Positions 56,200 to 64,000 of a stretch of 64,000 nucleotides of DNA are shown piece by piece. The DNA comes from an uncultured Archangium sp. (GTDB taxonomy: Bacteria; Myxococcota; Myxococcia; Myxococcales; Myxococcaceae), in the NCBI GenBank assembly GCA_903905455.1, contig CAIVGN010000198.1, positions 1-64,000 of the forward strand, given 5' to 3'. Under the pieces are notes generated by a model, which was given only the letters and a program-made list of their open reading frames with translations, did not search any database and had not been told where the DNA came from. A program made the position numbers and the translations under genes. How positions within the stretch are numbered: the stretch's first letter is position 1; each line of letters opens with the position of its first letter.

Positions 56200-57749
56200 G
56201 CGCAGGCCGCATCTTCACCGGCGACGAGCTCACCGCCGACCAGACCCTCGAGTGTGACGTCTGCGTGATCGGCAGCGGCGCCGGCGGGGCGTGGACCGCG
56301 CACCAGCTGGTCAAGCAGGGCAAGCGCGTGGTGTTGCTCGAGGAGGGCGGGTACCACACGCGCCGCGAGTTCGACATGACCGAGGCCCGCGCCTTCACCA
56401 ACCTGTACCAGGAGCTCGGCAACCGGGCGACCGACGACCTGTCGATGACCATCATCCAGGGCCGCAGCGTGGGCGGTGGCACCACGGTGAACTGGTGCTC
56501 GAGCTTCCGCACCCCCGAGCGCATCCTCGCCACCTGGCGCGATCGCTTCGGCGTCGACACCCTGACCACCGAGGCGCTCACCCCGCACTGGGACGCCATC
56601 GAGCGGCGGCTCCACGTGGCCGAGTGGCCGCTGGAGGCGATCAACGCCAACAACAAGGTGCTGTGGGACGGCCTGGGCGCCCTGGGCTACGAGCGCGCGC
56701 TCATCCGGCGCAACGTGAACAACTGCCTCAACCTCGGCGCCTGCGGCCTGGGCTGCCCGGTCGACGCCAAGCAGTCGATGCTCGCCACGGTGCTCCCCGA
56801 CGCGGTGGAGCTGGGCCTCGAGCTCTACGCCAACGTCTCGGCCCGGCAGCTCGAGTGGTCCGGCCGGCGCGTGACCGCGGTGCACGCCGAGGTGCTCGAC
56901 CCGGTGAAGAACCGGCCGACCGGCGTGCGGCTCACGGTCAAGGCGAAGCTCACCGTGGTCAGCGGCGGGGCCATCAACTCGCCGGGCCTGTTGATGCGCA
57001 GCGGCCTCGACGGCGACGGCCGCGTCGGCACCCGCACCTGGTTCCACCCCGTGGTGGCCACGTTGGCCGAGATGCCCTTCGAGGTGAACGCCTTCGCCGG
57101 CGCGCCCCAGAGCGTCAGCTCGCACCACTTCCTCGACCGGGGCGCCGACAAGGTCGGCTTCTTCCTCGAGGTGCCTCCGCTCCAGCCGATGCTCGGGTCC
57201 ATCGCCTCGGGGGGCACCGGCGCGCAAGTGCAGGACATCTTGTCGCGGCTGCCCTCCGTCAACGCCATGCTCGCCCTCCACGTCGACGGCCTGCTGCCCG
57301 ACGAGAACGGCGGCACGGTGCGCCTCAAGGACGGGGCGATGTCGAAGTACTCCATCACCTACGACTTCCAGCCCGCGCACTGGGAAGCGTTCCGCGAGGC
57401 GTGCAAGGAGATGGCAAAGCTGCAGTTCGCCGCCGGCGCGAAGCGGGTGCTCTCGTTGCACGCCAACCCGGTGGTGATGGAAAAGGTCGAGGACATCGGA
57501 AAGCTCGACGACGCGCCCTGGGAACCGGTGCGCGTGCGCGTGCTGACCGCGCACCAGATGGGCGGCTGCGGCATGGGCAAGGACCCGTTCACCTCGGTGG
57601 TCGACCCGCACCTCAAGTTCCACACCCTCGACAACCTCTTCGTCGTCGACGGCTCGGTGCTGCCCACCGCGCTGGGGGTCAACCCCCAGGAGACCATCTT
57701 CGGCATCGCCCGCTGGGCCGCGGCCCACATCGGCGACGCCGTCGGCTGA
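56196..57749 (+). CDS. GMC-family FAD oxidoreductase
   Basis: 517 aa from the ATG at 56196. FAD-binding CVIGSGAGGAWTAHQL near residue 22, GRSVGGGTTVNWC and the C-terminal GMC motif LFVVDGSVLPTALGVNPQETIFGIA are clear, and the catalytic His in TAHQMGGCGMG is present. LGACGLGCPVDAKQS suggests an extra Cys region as in alcohol or sugar dehydrogenases of this type. Together with the upstream Tat subunit it forms a two-subunit dehydrogenase; the third cytochrome c subunit of gluconate dehydrogenases is absent. Substrate unknown. Confidence 0.9.
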   Translation: MSAGRIFTGDELTADQTLECDVCVIGSGAGGAWTAHQLVKQGKRVVLLEEGGYHTRREFDMTEARAFTNLYQELGNRATDDLSMTIIQGRSVGGGTTVNWCSSFRTPERILATWRDRFGVDTLTTEALTPHWDAIERRLHVAEWPLEAINANNKVLWDGLGALGYERALIRRNVNNCLNLGACGLGCPVDAKQSMLATVLPDAVELGLELYANVSARQLEWSGRRVTAVHAEVLDPVKNRPTGVRLTVKAKLTVVSGGAINSPGLLMRSGLDGDGRVGTRTWFHPVVATLAEMPFEVNAFAGAPQSVSSHHFLDRGADKVGFFLEVPPLQPMLGSIASGGTGAQVQDILSRLPSVNAMLALHVDGLLPDENGGTVRLKDGAMSKYSITYDFQPAHWEAFREACKEMAKLQFAAGAKRVLSLHANPVVMEKVEDIGKLDDAPWEPVRVRVLTAHQMGGCGMGKDPFTSVVDPHLKFHTLDNLFVVDGSVLPTALGVNPQETIFGIARWAAAHIGDAVG

Positions 57750-57752
57750 CCG

Positions 57753-58544
57753 TCACGGGGGCTCGGCCGCCCCGTCGTCGCGGGTCACCTTCTTCTTCGG
57801 GAGCTTCGGCGCGCGGCTGACGTTCTCGGCCGGGTACCTCGCGGCGACGTCGAGCCACACCTTCGGGTCGGGCTCCTTCTTGGTCTTCTTCGCGGTGGGA
57901 TCGGGCTGCCAGGCCGGCGGGTTGCCCGGCGAGGCCACCACCTTCGAGCCATCACAGAACAGCCACTCGAGCTTCGCGGTCTCGTCCTCGGCGGCGAAGT
58001 AGAGGATGGGCGCGGGCGGCTTCATCTTCACCACGCAGTTCTGCTCCTTCGCCGTCTGCGTGAGGGCGGGGCGCGCGTCCTTCCACTTCGCCAGCGCCAG
58101 CCGCGCCTTGATCTGCTGCGCGAGCCAGGGGGTCTCTTCGACGCGGCGCCGGGCCTGGGCGTTGAGCTCGTTGGCCGAGCCCAGGCCGGTGAAGTGGCAG
58201 CCCACCTGGGCCGACTTCTCCAGCGCCTCCTTCTGCAGGTCGAGGGCGGGGGGCAGCAGGCGGGTGCCCTCCTCGAGCAGGGCGAGGTGCTCGTCGTCCC
58301 ACGCGCCGTCGGCCGGCGCCGAGGTCTGGCCCAGCCAGTCGGCGAGCAGGCTCGAGAGGCCCTGCTGCTCGGTCACGAACTGGTTGGGGTCGATGGCGCA
58401 CAGGTCCTCCACCCGGGCCCAGGCGCGGTAGCTCGCCTTCTTTCCACCGAGCGTCACGAAGGCCTCGGGGGGCGGTCGCACCACGCGTTTCACACATCCA
58501 ACCACCATCAGCGCCAGGACACCGGTCACGAGCAGTCGCTTCAT
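57753..58544 (-). CDS. Lipoprotein of unknown function
   Basis: 263 aa with a lipoprotein signal (LLVTGVLALMVVGC). The mature part is helical and charged (DEHLALLEEGTRLLPPALDLQ, VEETPWLAQQIKARLALAKW), with a few cysteines and a Lys/Pro-rich end (PKLPKKKVTRDD). I do not recognise the family. A TAGAGT -10-like element lies 17 nt before its ATG (58561-58556 on the minus strand). Convergent with the GMC gene with 3 nt between stops. Confidence 0.7.
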   Translation of the reverse strand: MKRLLVTGVLALMVVGCVKRVVRPPPEAFVTLGGKKASYRAWARVEDLCAIDPNQFVTEQQGLSSLLADWLGQTSAPADGAWDDEHLALLEEGTRLLPPALDLQKEALEKSAQVGCHFTGLGSANELNAQARRRVEETPWLAQQIKARLALAKWKDARPALTQTAKEQNCVVKMKPPAPILYFAAEDETAKLEWLFCDGSKVVASPGNPPAWQPDPTAKKTKKEPDPKVWLDVAARYPAENVSRAPKLPKKKVTRDDGAAEPP

Positions 58545-58571
58545 ACGGGGCCAAGACTCTACCCGGCAGCG

Positions 58572-58580
58572 TGCTAGAAA
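58572..58580 (+). promoter_or_regulatory. Extended -10 of the FHA-GGEEF gene
   Basis: TGCTAGAAA, an extended -10 with four of six matches to TATAAT; TA is 14 nt before the ATG at 58589. The surrounding GCGTGCTAG is repeated at 60808-60815 upstream of the cNMP-domain gene. No ribosome binding site is seen between it and the ATG. Confidence 0.5.
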
Positions 58581-58588
58581 TCTGGCGA

Positions 58589-59470
58589 ATGCCCGGGCCT
58601 GAAACGCGAGTCACGAAGATCTCGAAGCTCAAGGACGCGAAGGTCAGCGGCGAAAGCTGCCTCGTGATGATCGCCGGCCCCTTCCTCGGCAAGCGCTACC
58701 CGCTGGTCGACGAGGACGAGTTCACGGTGGGCCGCGACGAGAAGAACTTCATCGTCTGCGACATGGACAACGTGAGCCGAAGGCACGCCCAGGTGGTGCT
58801 CAAGGGCGGCAAGTTCTTCGTCAACGACCTCGGCTCGACCAACGGCACGTACCTCAACGACGAGGAGATCCGCGAGCAGCAGCCCCTGCGCTCCGGTGAC
58901 CTGGTGAAGATCGGCAGCGCGATCTTCAAGTTCCTCTCGGGCGGCAACATCGAGCAGCAGTACTACGAAGAGATCTACACCCTGACCATCTGCGACGGCC
59001 TCACGCAGGTGTTCAACAAGCGCTACTTCCTCGAGTTCATCGAGCGCGAGATGGGCCGCTGCCACCGCTACAACCGCGCGCTCTCGCTGATGATGCTCGA
59101 CATCGATCACTTCAAGAACATCAACGACACCAACGGGCACCTCGCCGGCGACTACGTGCTGCGCGAAATGGCGGCCGTGATCCGCCCCCGCGTGCGCAAG
59201 GAAGAGTGCTTCGCCCGCTACGGCGGCGAGGAGTTCGCCTACGTGATGCCCGAGTCAGGCGGCGAGAACACCCGCAAGCTGGCCGAGAAGATCCGCCGGC
59301 TGATCGAGGATCACCGCTTCACCTTCGAGGGCAAGGAGATCAAGGTCACCCTGTCCATCGGCGTGGCCGACCTGGTGGGCGACATGACCGAGCCGCTCCA
59401 GTTCATCAAGCTGGCCGACGCCAACCTCTACAAGGCGAAGAAGGCCGGCCGGAACCGCGTCATCGGCTGA
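58589..59470 (+). CDS. FHA-GGDEF diguanylate cyclase
   Basis: 293 aa from the ATG at 58589 (a GTG at 58571 adds six residues). FHA domain about 24-115: VGRDEKNFIV, SRRHAQVV (63-70) and GSTNGTYLN (82-90). GGDEF domain about 130-293 with DGLTQVFNKRYF, MMLDIDHFKNINDTNGHLAGD and the active signature GGEEF (212-216). The inhibitory I-site would be RxxD at 203-206 but reads RKEE, so product inhibition may be lost. It makes c-di-GMP and docks on phosphothreonine partners. DgcB of Bdellovibrio has the same architecture. Confidence 0.95.
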   Translation: MPGPETRVTKISKLKDAKVSGESCLVMIAGPFLGKRYPLVDEDEFTVGRDEKNFIVCDMDNVSRRHAQVVLKGGKFFVNDLGSTNGTYLNDEEIREQQPLRSGDLVKIGSAIFKFLSGGNIEQQYYEEIYTLTICDGLTQVFNKRYFLEFIEREMGRCHRYNRALSLMMLDIDHFKNINDTNGHLAGDYVLREMAAVIRPRVRKEECFARYGGEEFAYVMPESGGENTRKLAEKIRRLIEDHRFTFEGKEIKVTLSIGVADLVGDMTEPLQFIKLADANLYKAKKAGRNRVIG

Positions 59471-59484
59471 AACGCGCGGGGCCT

Positions 59485-60780
59485 TCAGAAGGCGAAGCGC
59501 AGCGAGGCGTTGCCCCCGAGGTACGTGTCGGTGGCCCCCGCGGCGACGTAGGTGTCGGTCGGCTGGGTGTTGAAGGTCAGAGCGTAGTTCGCGAACTCGA
59601 ACGACGCGCGCAGCTGGAGGAACGAGGTCAGCCACACGCCCACGCCGGCGTTCGCCTCGAGCCCGAAGACCGAGCCCTTCTGGAAGAACGCCGCAGAGAG
59701 GATCTCGCCCGCGCCGAAGACCGGCATGATCCCGAAGCGGCCAAAGACGCTCAGGCGGTCGGCGATGATCGGCACGTCGAGCCCGAGGCCTGCGCGCAGC
59801 CCCAGGAAGCTCACGTTGGCCAGGCCGGCGATGGGGTTGCCCTGGAAGGCGCCCACCGAGAAGCTCTGCGAGCGCACGCCCACGTAGGGGGAGATCACCA
59901 GGTGGAAGCTCTGGATGGGCGCGAGATCGAAGCGCAAGCCGCCGTCGAAGCGCAGCATCGAGGTCGGGTAGACGGCGTTGGGGTCGTTGACCAGCCGCGA
60001 CTGGATCCACGGGGCAAAGGCCACGCTGCCCTCGAGGCCCAGTCCGGCGAGCAGATCGTCGCGCACCAGGGCCAGGGGGAAGAACTGGAGACCCAGCGCC
60101 GGCTGGCCCACGGGCCCCAGCTCGTAGCGGCGGAGGTTGCCGGTGGCGACCTGCGCGTACTCGAGCTTTCGCGTCATCACGTCGGCGCCGACGTCGATCA
60201 CCAGGAACTTCGGCTTGCGGCGCGAAGGGGAGGGCACGACGGGCGGGGTGGGCTCTTCCCGGCGCGCCTGGATCGCCGGCTTCTTGGCATCCGTGGGCGG
60301 GGTGGTGCGGGTGACCGGCGCGTCGCGCGGCGCCTGCTTCGTCGGCGCCACCGCGGGCGTGGGCTCGGCGGGCTCGGGCACCTTGTTGCTCCCGAAGGCC
60401 GAGGTGAGCAGTTCCATCGCGCCCTGGAGGCCCTTGGCGGGGAGCGTGCCGTTCTTGTCGAGCACGAAGGTCTTCTTCGCCTTGGCCGGGCCCACCTTGT
60501 TGAGCACCTGCAGGTCGAGGGAGAGCACCTTGCCCTTCTTCACGACCTTGCCGGCCACGAAGAACGCGACGGATTCCTTCTTCGCCTTCTTCCAGTCGGG
60601 GTTGCCGCCGGTGGTGGTCCTGGTGGCCGAGACGCAGTCGGCGGTGTCGCAGACCGCGCCCACGAGCTGGTTGCGCACGGCGTTCGCGCCGGGCCCGGTG
60701 AAGTTGGGAAAGGAGACACGCTGAGCTGCCGCGCTCGTTGCGGTCATCCCGAGGAGGACCACGGCCAGTCGGAAAGTCAT
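59485..60780 (-). CDS. Hypothetical protein with N-terminal signal and C-terminal barrel-like domain
   Basis: 431 aa from the ATG at 60780, signal peptide LAVVLLGMTATSAAAQ. Residues about 20-130 form a small domain (FPNFTGPGANAVRNQLVGAV, KKGKVLSLDLQVLNKVG), followed by a Pro/Thr/Lys-rich spacer (about 135-190) and a C-terminal membrane beta-barrel-like domain of about 220 residues (LRASFEFANYALTFN) that ends in the Phe of LRFAF, as outer membrane proteins do. Similar two-part proteins are common in myxobacteria; function unknown. TACACT lies 17 nt before its ATG on the minus strand. Confidence 0.75.
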   Translation of the reverse strand: MTFRLAVVLLGMTATSAAAQRVSFPNFTGPGANAVRNQLVGAVCDTADCVSATRTTTGGNPDWKKAKKESVAFFVAGKVVKKGKVLSLDLQVLNKVGPAKAKKTFVLDKNGTLPAKGLQGAMELLTSAFGSNKVPEPAEPTPAVAPTKQAPRDAPVTRTTPPTDAKKPAIQARREEPTPPVVPSPSRRKPKFLVIDVGADVMTRKLEYAQVATGNLRRYELGPVGQPALGLQFFPLALVRDDLLAGLGLEGSVAFAPWIQSRLVNDPNAVYPTSMLRFDGGLRFDLAPIQSFHLVISPYVGVRSQSFSVGAFQGNPIAGLANVSFLGLRAGLGLDVPIIADRLSVFGRFGIMPVFGAGEILSAAFFQKGSVFGLEANAGVGVWLTSFLQLRASFEFANYALTFNTQPTDTYVAAGATDTYLGGNASLRFAF

Positions 60781-60809
60781 GAGGTGCCGGCAGTGTAGCC
60801 CTGCAGGCG

Positions 60810-60818
60810 TGCTAGGAA
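60810..60818 (+). promoter_or_regulatory. Extended -10-like element of the cNMP-domain gene
   Basis: TGCTAGGAA with TA 13 nt before the ATG at 60826. The overlapping AGGAAAG (60814-60820) could instead be a ribosome site with 5-nt spacing, so the two readings compete. Confidence 0.4.
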
Positions 60819-60825
60819 AGTGTTG

Positions 60826-61929
60826 ATGAGTTCTGCCAACCCGGCGCTCGCCCAGTTCATCCGCAGCATTCCGCTGTTTTCGCTGGTCGACGACGCTGAC
60901 CTGAACGCCGTGCTGCGCCTGTTTCGGCCCGTGGACCTGGTCGCCGGCGACGTGCTCTTCGCCGAGGGTGACCCCGGCAAGGCCATGTGGGTGCTGGGCG
61001 AGGGCGCCGAGGTGTCCGTGGCCACGACCGCGGGCCAGAACCGCCCGGTGGTGGTGGCCTATGCCCGCAAGAGCGACGTGCTGGGCGAGATGGCGCTGGT
61101 CGACGAGGGCCCCCGCTCGGGCACCGCCATCGTCACCCAGTCGGGCACCGCCCACCAGATCGACGCCGACGAGTTCTACGCCATGCGCAGCACCTTCGTG
61201 CCCGCGGCCTTCAAGGTGCTGCGGAAGATCTGCGTCGATCTCTGCGGCCGGCTGCGGAACACCAACGAGCGCATCGTGCCGTCGGGTCATGCGGCCGTCG
61301 AGACGCCGGCGCTCCCGTCCGGGCCCCGGCCCGAGACCGTCACCCTCGACCGCTACCCCGCCTTCCGCGGCCTGCCCGCGGTGGTGAAGTTCGCCCTGGC
61401 GCAGAAGCTGGAGGTCGTCCACCTGGAAGAGATGACGCCCATCTTCGCCGAGGGCGAGAAGGCCGACGGGGCCTACTTCATCGTCGAGGGCGAGGTCTCG
61501 GTGGGGCGCAACGGCAAGACCCTGGCGAACCTCCCTTCGGGCACCATGTTCGGCGTGGTGGCCTGCATCGACGCCGGGGTGCGCTCGGCCAGCTGCGTGG
61601 CCACCGGCCCGGCGCTGCTGCTCAAGATGAGCGACCGCGACTTCGACCAGCTCTTCGCCGCCGGCCACCGCTTCGCCTTCCAGATGGTCGATCTCCTCGC
61701 GCGCCAGCTGGTGCAGCACCTGCGGGAGGCGAACCAGATGTTGCCCCTGCCGGGCCGCCAGTCGGGCGTGGCGAAGGTCTCGAAGCCCGTCGAAAAGATG
61801 TTGCCCACCCAGCCCTCGCCCGCCGATCTCGACCTCATCTCGACCGAGCTCGAGGTGGACACCGCGATGCCCATCGAGATGGAGCTGGACCTCGGCGACT
61901 TCCCGGTCGAGCCCGAAGCGCTCAGTTGA
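60826..61929 (+). CDS. Protein with two cyclic-nucleotide-binding-like domains
   Basis: 367 aa. Domain 1 (about 15-130) has the phosphate-binding cassette LGEMALVDEGPRSGTAIV, with Glu and Arg as in active CRP-type sites. Domain 2 (about 180-295) has MFGVVACIDAGVRSAS, where the glutamate is replaced by Val, so it may not bind nucleotide. The last 70 residues are acidic/Pro-rich without a helix-turn-helix, so it is not a CRP transcription factor. It may be a sensor or regulatory subunit acting through protein contacts. Divergent from the outer-membrane-like gene, upstream of nfu. Confidence 0.85.
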   Translation: MSSANPALAQFIRSIPLFSLVDDADLNAVLRLFRPVDLVAGDVLFAEGDPGKAMWVLGEGAEVSVATTAGQNRPVVVAYARKSDVLGEMALVDEGPRSGTAIVTQSGTAHQIDADEFYAMRSTFVPAAFKVLRKICVDLCGRLRNTNERIVPSGHAAVETPALPSGPRPETVTLDRYPAFRGLPAVVKFALAQKLEVVHLEEMTPIFAEGEKADGAYFIVEGEVSVGRNGKTLANLPSGTMFGVVACIDAGVRSASCVATGPALLLKMSDRDFDQLFAAGHRFAFQMVDLLARQLVQHLREANQMLPLPGRQSGVAKVSKPVEKMLPTQPSPADLDLISTELEVDTAMPIEMELDLGDFPVEPEALS

Positions 61930-61993
61930 TCGGGCTGGTCCACTTGATTTCGCCGCCCGGAGTCCCTAGGGCTGACCCCAAGGAGCATTGCCC

Positions 61994-62560
61994 ATGTCCG
62001 TAAACATCCAGCTCGAGTGGACCCCGAATCCCAGCACCCTCAAGTACGTCGTCGACACGGCGCTGCTGCCGCGGGGGGCGATGAACTTCGTCTCGCGCAG
62101 CACGGCCGTCGAGAAGTCGCCGCTCGCCGAGAAGCTCTTCGACATCAAGGGCGTGACCGCGGTCATGCTGGGCACCAACTTCGTGACCGTCACCAAGGGT
62201 GACGACGGCGAGTGGGACGAGCTCAACGACGGCGTGATGCTCGCCATCGACAAGCACCTCACCGCGGGCGACGTGGTGGTCAACGCGGCGGTGCTCGAGG
62301 CCTGGAGCGCGGCGACGGCGGCCGGCGGCGGCGGCGCGATGGAGGTGCGCGTGCGTGAGATCCTCGACACCGAGATCCGGCCCGCGGTGGCCATGGACGG
62401 CGGCGACATCACGCTCGACCGCATCGAGAACGGCGTGGTGTACCTGCACATGCAGGGCAGCTGCGCCGGCTGCCCGTCGTCGACGGCCACGCTGCGCAAC
62501 GGCATCGAGACGCGCCTGCGCGAGGCGATCCCCGAGATCGTCGAAGTCGTGGCCGTCTGA
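61994..62560 (+). CDS. Nfu-type Fe-S cluster carrier
   Basis: 188 aa from the ATG at 61994, with AAGGAG 8 nt upstream (61980-61985). An N-terminal Nfu_N domain (EWTPNPSTLKYVVD, residues 8-21) and a C-terminal NifU domain with the cluster-binding CAGC in MQGSCAGCPSSTATL. Such proteins receive [4Fe-4S] clusters and hand them to target enzymes. The N-terminal domain makes it like mitochondrial Nfu1 and many alphaproteobacterial homologues. It begins a plus-strand run with the next two genes. Confidence 0.93.
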   Translation: MSVNIQLEWTPNPSTLKYVVDTALLPRGAMNFVSRSTAVEKSPLAEKLFDIKGVTAVMLGTNFVTVTKGDDGEWDELNDGVMLAIDKHLTAGDVVVNAAVLEAWSAATAAGGGGAMEVRVREILDTEIRPAVAMDGGDITLDRIENGVVYLHMQGSCAGCPSSTATLRNGIETRLREAIPEIVEVVAV

Positions 62561-62563
62561 GCG

Positions 62564-63397
62564 ATGAAGGCCCGCGAAGCAGTCGAGGCGAAGCACGTTC
62601 GGGCCGAGCTGCTCCCCAACCAGTCCATCGAGTTGCTCAAGGCGCTGCACCTCGTCACGCGTGACGGGCAGCTCAACGCCGACTCGCGTCGAAAGCTGAA
62701 GCAGGTCAACCACTTCGTGGGGCTGCTCCAGCCCGCCATGGACGACGCGTTGACCCGCTTCCCGCAGCCGCTGGTGGTCGACGTGGGCAGCGGCAACGCC
62801 TACTTAGGCTTCATCCTCTACGAGCTGTTCCTCAAGGACCGGGCCGGCGAGCTGCTCAACGTCGAGTCCCGGCCCGAGCTGAGCGCCAAGGGCCAGGAGC
62901 GGGCCACCGAGCTCAAGTTCGGCCGCATGAAGTTCGCCACCGCCGACATCGAGGGCGCGGCGTACCCCGAGCACATCCACGTGCTCACCGCGCTGCACGC
63001 CTGCGACACGGCGACCGATGACGCGCTGGCCGTGGCGATCGCCCACAAGGCCGATCACGTGGCCCTGGTGCCGTGTTGCCAGGCCGAGGTCGCGCAGCAG
63101 CTCAAGGACGCGCGCCCCAGGGTCGACTCGGCGATGCAGTCTCTCTTCTCGCACCCCTGGCACCGCCGGGAGTTCGGCTCGCACTTGACCAACGTCATCC
63201 GCGCGCTGGTGCTCGAGGCCAACGGCTACCAGGTCACCGTGACCGAGCTCGCCGGCTGGGAGCACTCGCTGAAGAACGAGCTCATCCTGGGGCGCCGCGT
63301 GCAGCACGAGAACGGCATCGCCAAGAAGCGCCTCGAGGCGCTGCTCGCCGCGACCGGTGTCCGGCCGAAGATCGTTCGCACCCTGGGCCTCGCGTGA
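62564..63397 (+). CDS. SAM-dependent methyltransferase
   Basis: 277 aa. Motif I VVDVGSGNAYLGFILYEL fits class I methyltransferases; NVESRPELSAK follows as the acidic loop, and LTALHACDTATDDALAVAI with VPCCQAEVAQQL resembles the Methyltransf_32 group, members of which act on RNA or proteins. The substrate is unknown. It starts 3 nt after nfu and overlaps the next gene (GTGA at 63394), so the three form an operon. Confidence 0.85.
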   Translation: MKAREAVEAKHVRAELLPNQSIELLKALHLVTRDGQLNADSRRKLKQVNHFVGLLQPAMDDALTRFPQPLVVDVGSGNAYLGFILYELFLKDRAGELLNVESRPELSAKGQERATELKFGRMKFATADIEGAAYPEHIHVLTALHACDTATDDALAVAIAHKADHVALVPCCQAEVAQQLKDARPRVDSAMQSLFSHPWHRREFGSHLTNVIRALVLEANGYQVTVTELAGWEHSLKNELILGRRVQHENGIAKKRLEALLAATGVRPKIVRTLGLA

Positions 63398-64000
63398 AGC
63401 ACGAGACGCTGTTCGTCGGCACCACGCCGGGCCTCGAGGGCGTGCTCGCGGAAGAGCTGCACGAGCTCGGCTTCCCGGGCGAGCCCTCGTCGGGCGGGGT
63501 CACGCTGGAGGCGCCCGCGGGGAGCTACCGCTTCATCAACCTCTGGTCGCGCCTCGCCAGCCGCGTGCTGCTGCGCGTGGCCGAGGTCGCGTCGGTGGAC
63601 GCGCTGCGCAAGCTGCCGCTCAAGGGCTACTCGGCCGACTTCGAGATCGACGCCTTCGGTGAAGGTGCGGCCGCGTGGGGCGGGGTGCTGAAGTCGACGC
63701 CCGGCGCGGTGAAGCTGCTGCTGCGCGGCACCAAGGGCCGCTGCCAGGTGAGCATCGACACCTCGGGCGAGCTGCTGCACTTCCGTGGGTACCGGCAGGA
63801 GGTCGGCCGGGCTCCGATGCGCGAGACGCTGGCCGCCGGCGTGTTGCGACTGGCGAAGTGGAAGCCCGAAGAGCCGCTGTGGGACGTGATGTGTGGCTCG
63901 GGCACCTTGCTCATCGAGGCCACCGAGATGGCCGCGGGGCTGGCGCCGGGTCGCAACCGGAAGTTCGCCTTCGAGTCGTTCGCCTCGCATGACGCGGCGG
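63394..64000 (+). CDS. THUMP-containing RNA methyltransferase, 3' end outside window
   Basis: Starts at a GTG (63394) that overlaps the previous stop as GTGA and stays open to the window edge (202 codons). The first half is a THUMP-type region (TTPGLEGVLAEELHELGF, VSIDTSGELLHFRGYRQEVG), then APMRETLAAGVL and the class I motif WDVMCGSGTLLIEATEMA, as in RlmL/TrmG10-type N2-guanosine methyltransferases of 23S rRNA or tRNA. About half of the protein is missing, so the exact target is not assignable. Confidence 0.9.
   Translation, partial: MKHETLFVGTTPGLEGVLAEELHELGFPGEPSSGGVTLEAPAGSYRFINLWSRLASRVLLRVAEVASVDALRKLPLKGYSADFEIDAFGEGAAAWGGVLKSTPGAVKLLLRGTKGRCQVSIDTSGELLHFRGYRQEVGRAPMRETLAAGVLRLAKWKPEEPLWDVMCGSGTLLIEATEMAAGLAPGRNRKFAFESFASHDAA

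Overview
The window is a dense, very GC-rich stretch (strong G/C preference at third codon positions, no intergenic gap above about 205 bases) of a chromosome that looks like Myxococcota (myxobacteria). Evidence: a CarF-type plasmanylethanolamine desaturase, a membrane Ser/Thr kinase with a PEGA tail next to a TPR-PEGA protein, a response regulator carrying DUF4388/PATAN-like segments, many Cys-rich lipoproteins with D-x-D-C spacing, and a TPR / ExeA-type ATPase / TamB / Omp85 gene order that recalls the SgmX region of Myxococcus (from memory, not checked). I recognise no insertion sequence, prophage, CRISPR array, rRNA or tRNA.

Layout. 1-11719 (+): envelope-assembly block: TPR protein (cut by the left edge), ExeA-like ATPase, TamB, TamA/Omp85, phospholipid acyltransferase. 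11679-15016 (-): MFS transporter, Ppx/GppA phosphatase, class V aminotransferase. 15194-16264 (+): FabH-type ketoacyl synthase. 16302-19512 (-): tolQ-tolR-tolA-tolB. 19668-27732: lipoprotein, murI, carF, secreted protein, metallo-beta-lactamase-fold hydrolase, ligA, rho. 27832-30857 (+): small outer-membrane-like protein and three Cys-rich lipoproteins. 30864-34796 (-): aldo/keto reductase, methionine aminopeptidase, lipase and two unknowns. 34865-39792 (+): response regulator, PilZ protein, PcrA/UvrD helicase. 39939-44205 (+): kinase / TPR-PEGA / lipoprotein / periplasmic-binding-protein-like operon. 44267-45424 (+): adenosine deaminase. 45428-51894: five membrane proteins of lipid-linked sugar chemistry (four GT-C-like transferases and one O-antigen-ligase-like protein). 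51940-64000: PLP enzyme, glgC, Tat/GMC oxidoreductase pair, FHA-GGEEF diguanylate cyclase, double cNMP-domain protein, Nfu-type Fe-S carrier and two methyltransferases (the last cut by the right edge).

Working together. Much of the window builds or monitors the envelope: TamA/TamB with an acyltransferase, Tol proteins, a glycan-assembly cluster, plasmalogen synthesis and many lipoproteins. Signalling proteins (kinase, response regulator, PilZ, diguanylate cyclase, cNMP-domain protein) are interspersed.

The most interesting points are (i) a recurring extended -10-like element whose TA dinucleotide lies 12-14 nt before the start codon of about ten first genes, which suggests widespread leaderless transcription, with opposed, overlapping -10 elements in the 23-bp glgC spacer; (ii) the kinase-PEGA-lipoprotein-binding-protein operon, a candidate undescribed envelope-sensing system; (iii) a cluster of GPI-anchor-like (PIG-V and GT22) mannosyltransferase homologues; and (iv) a beta-clamp-type motif in a proline-rich insert of the PcrA/UvrD helicase.
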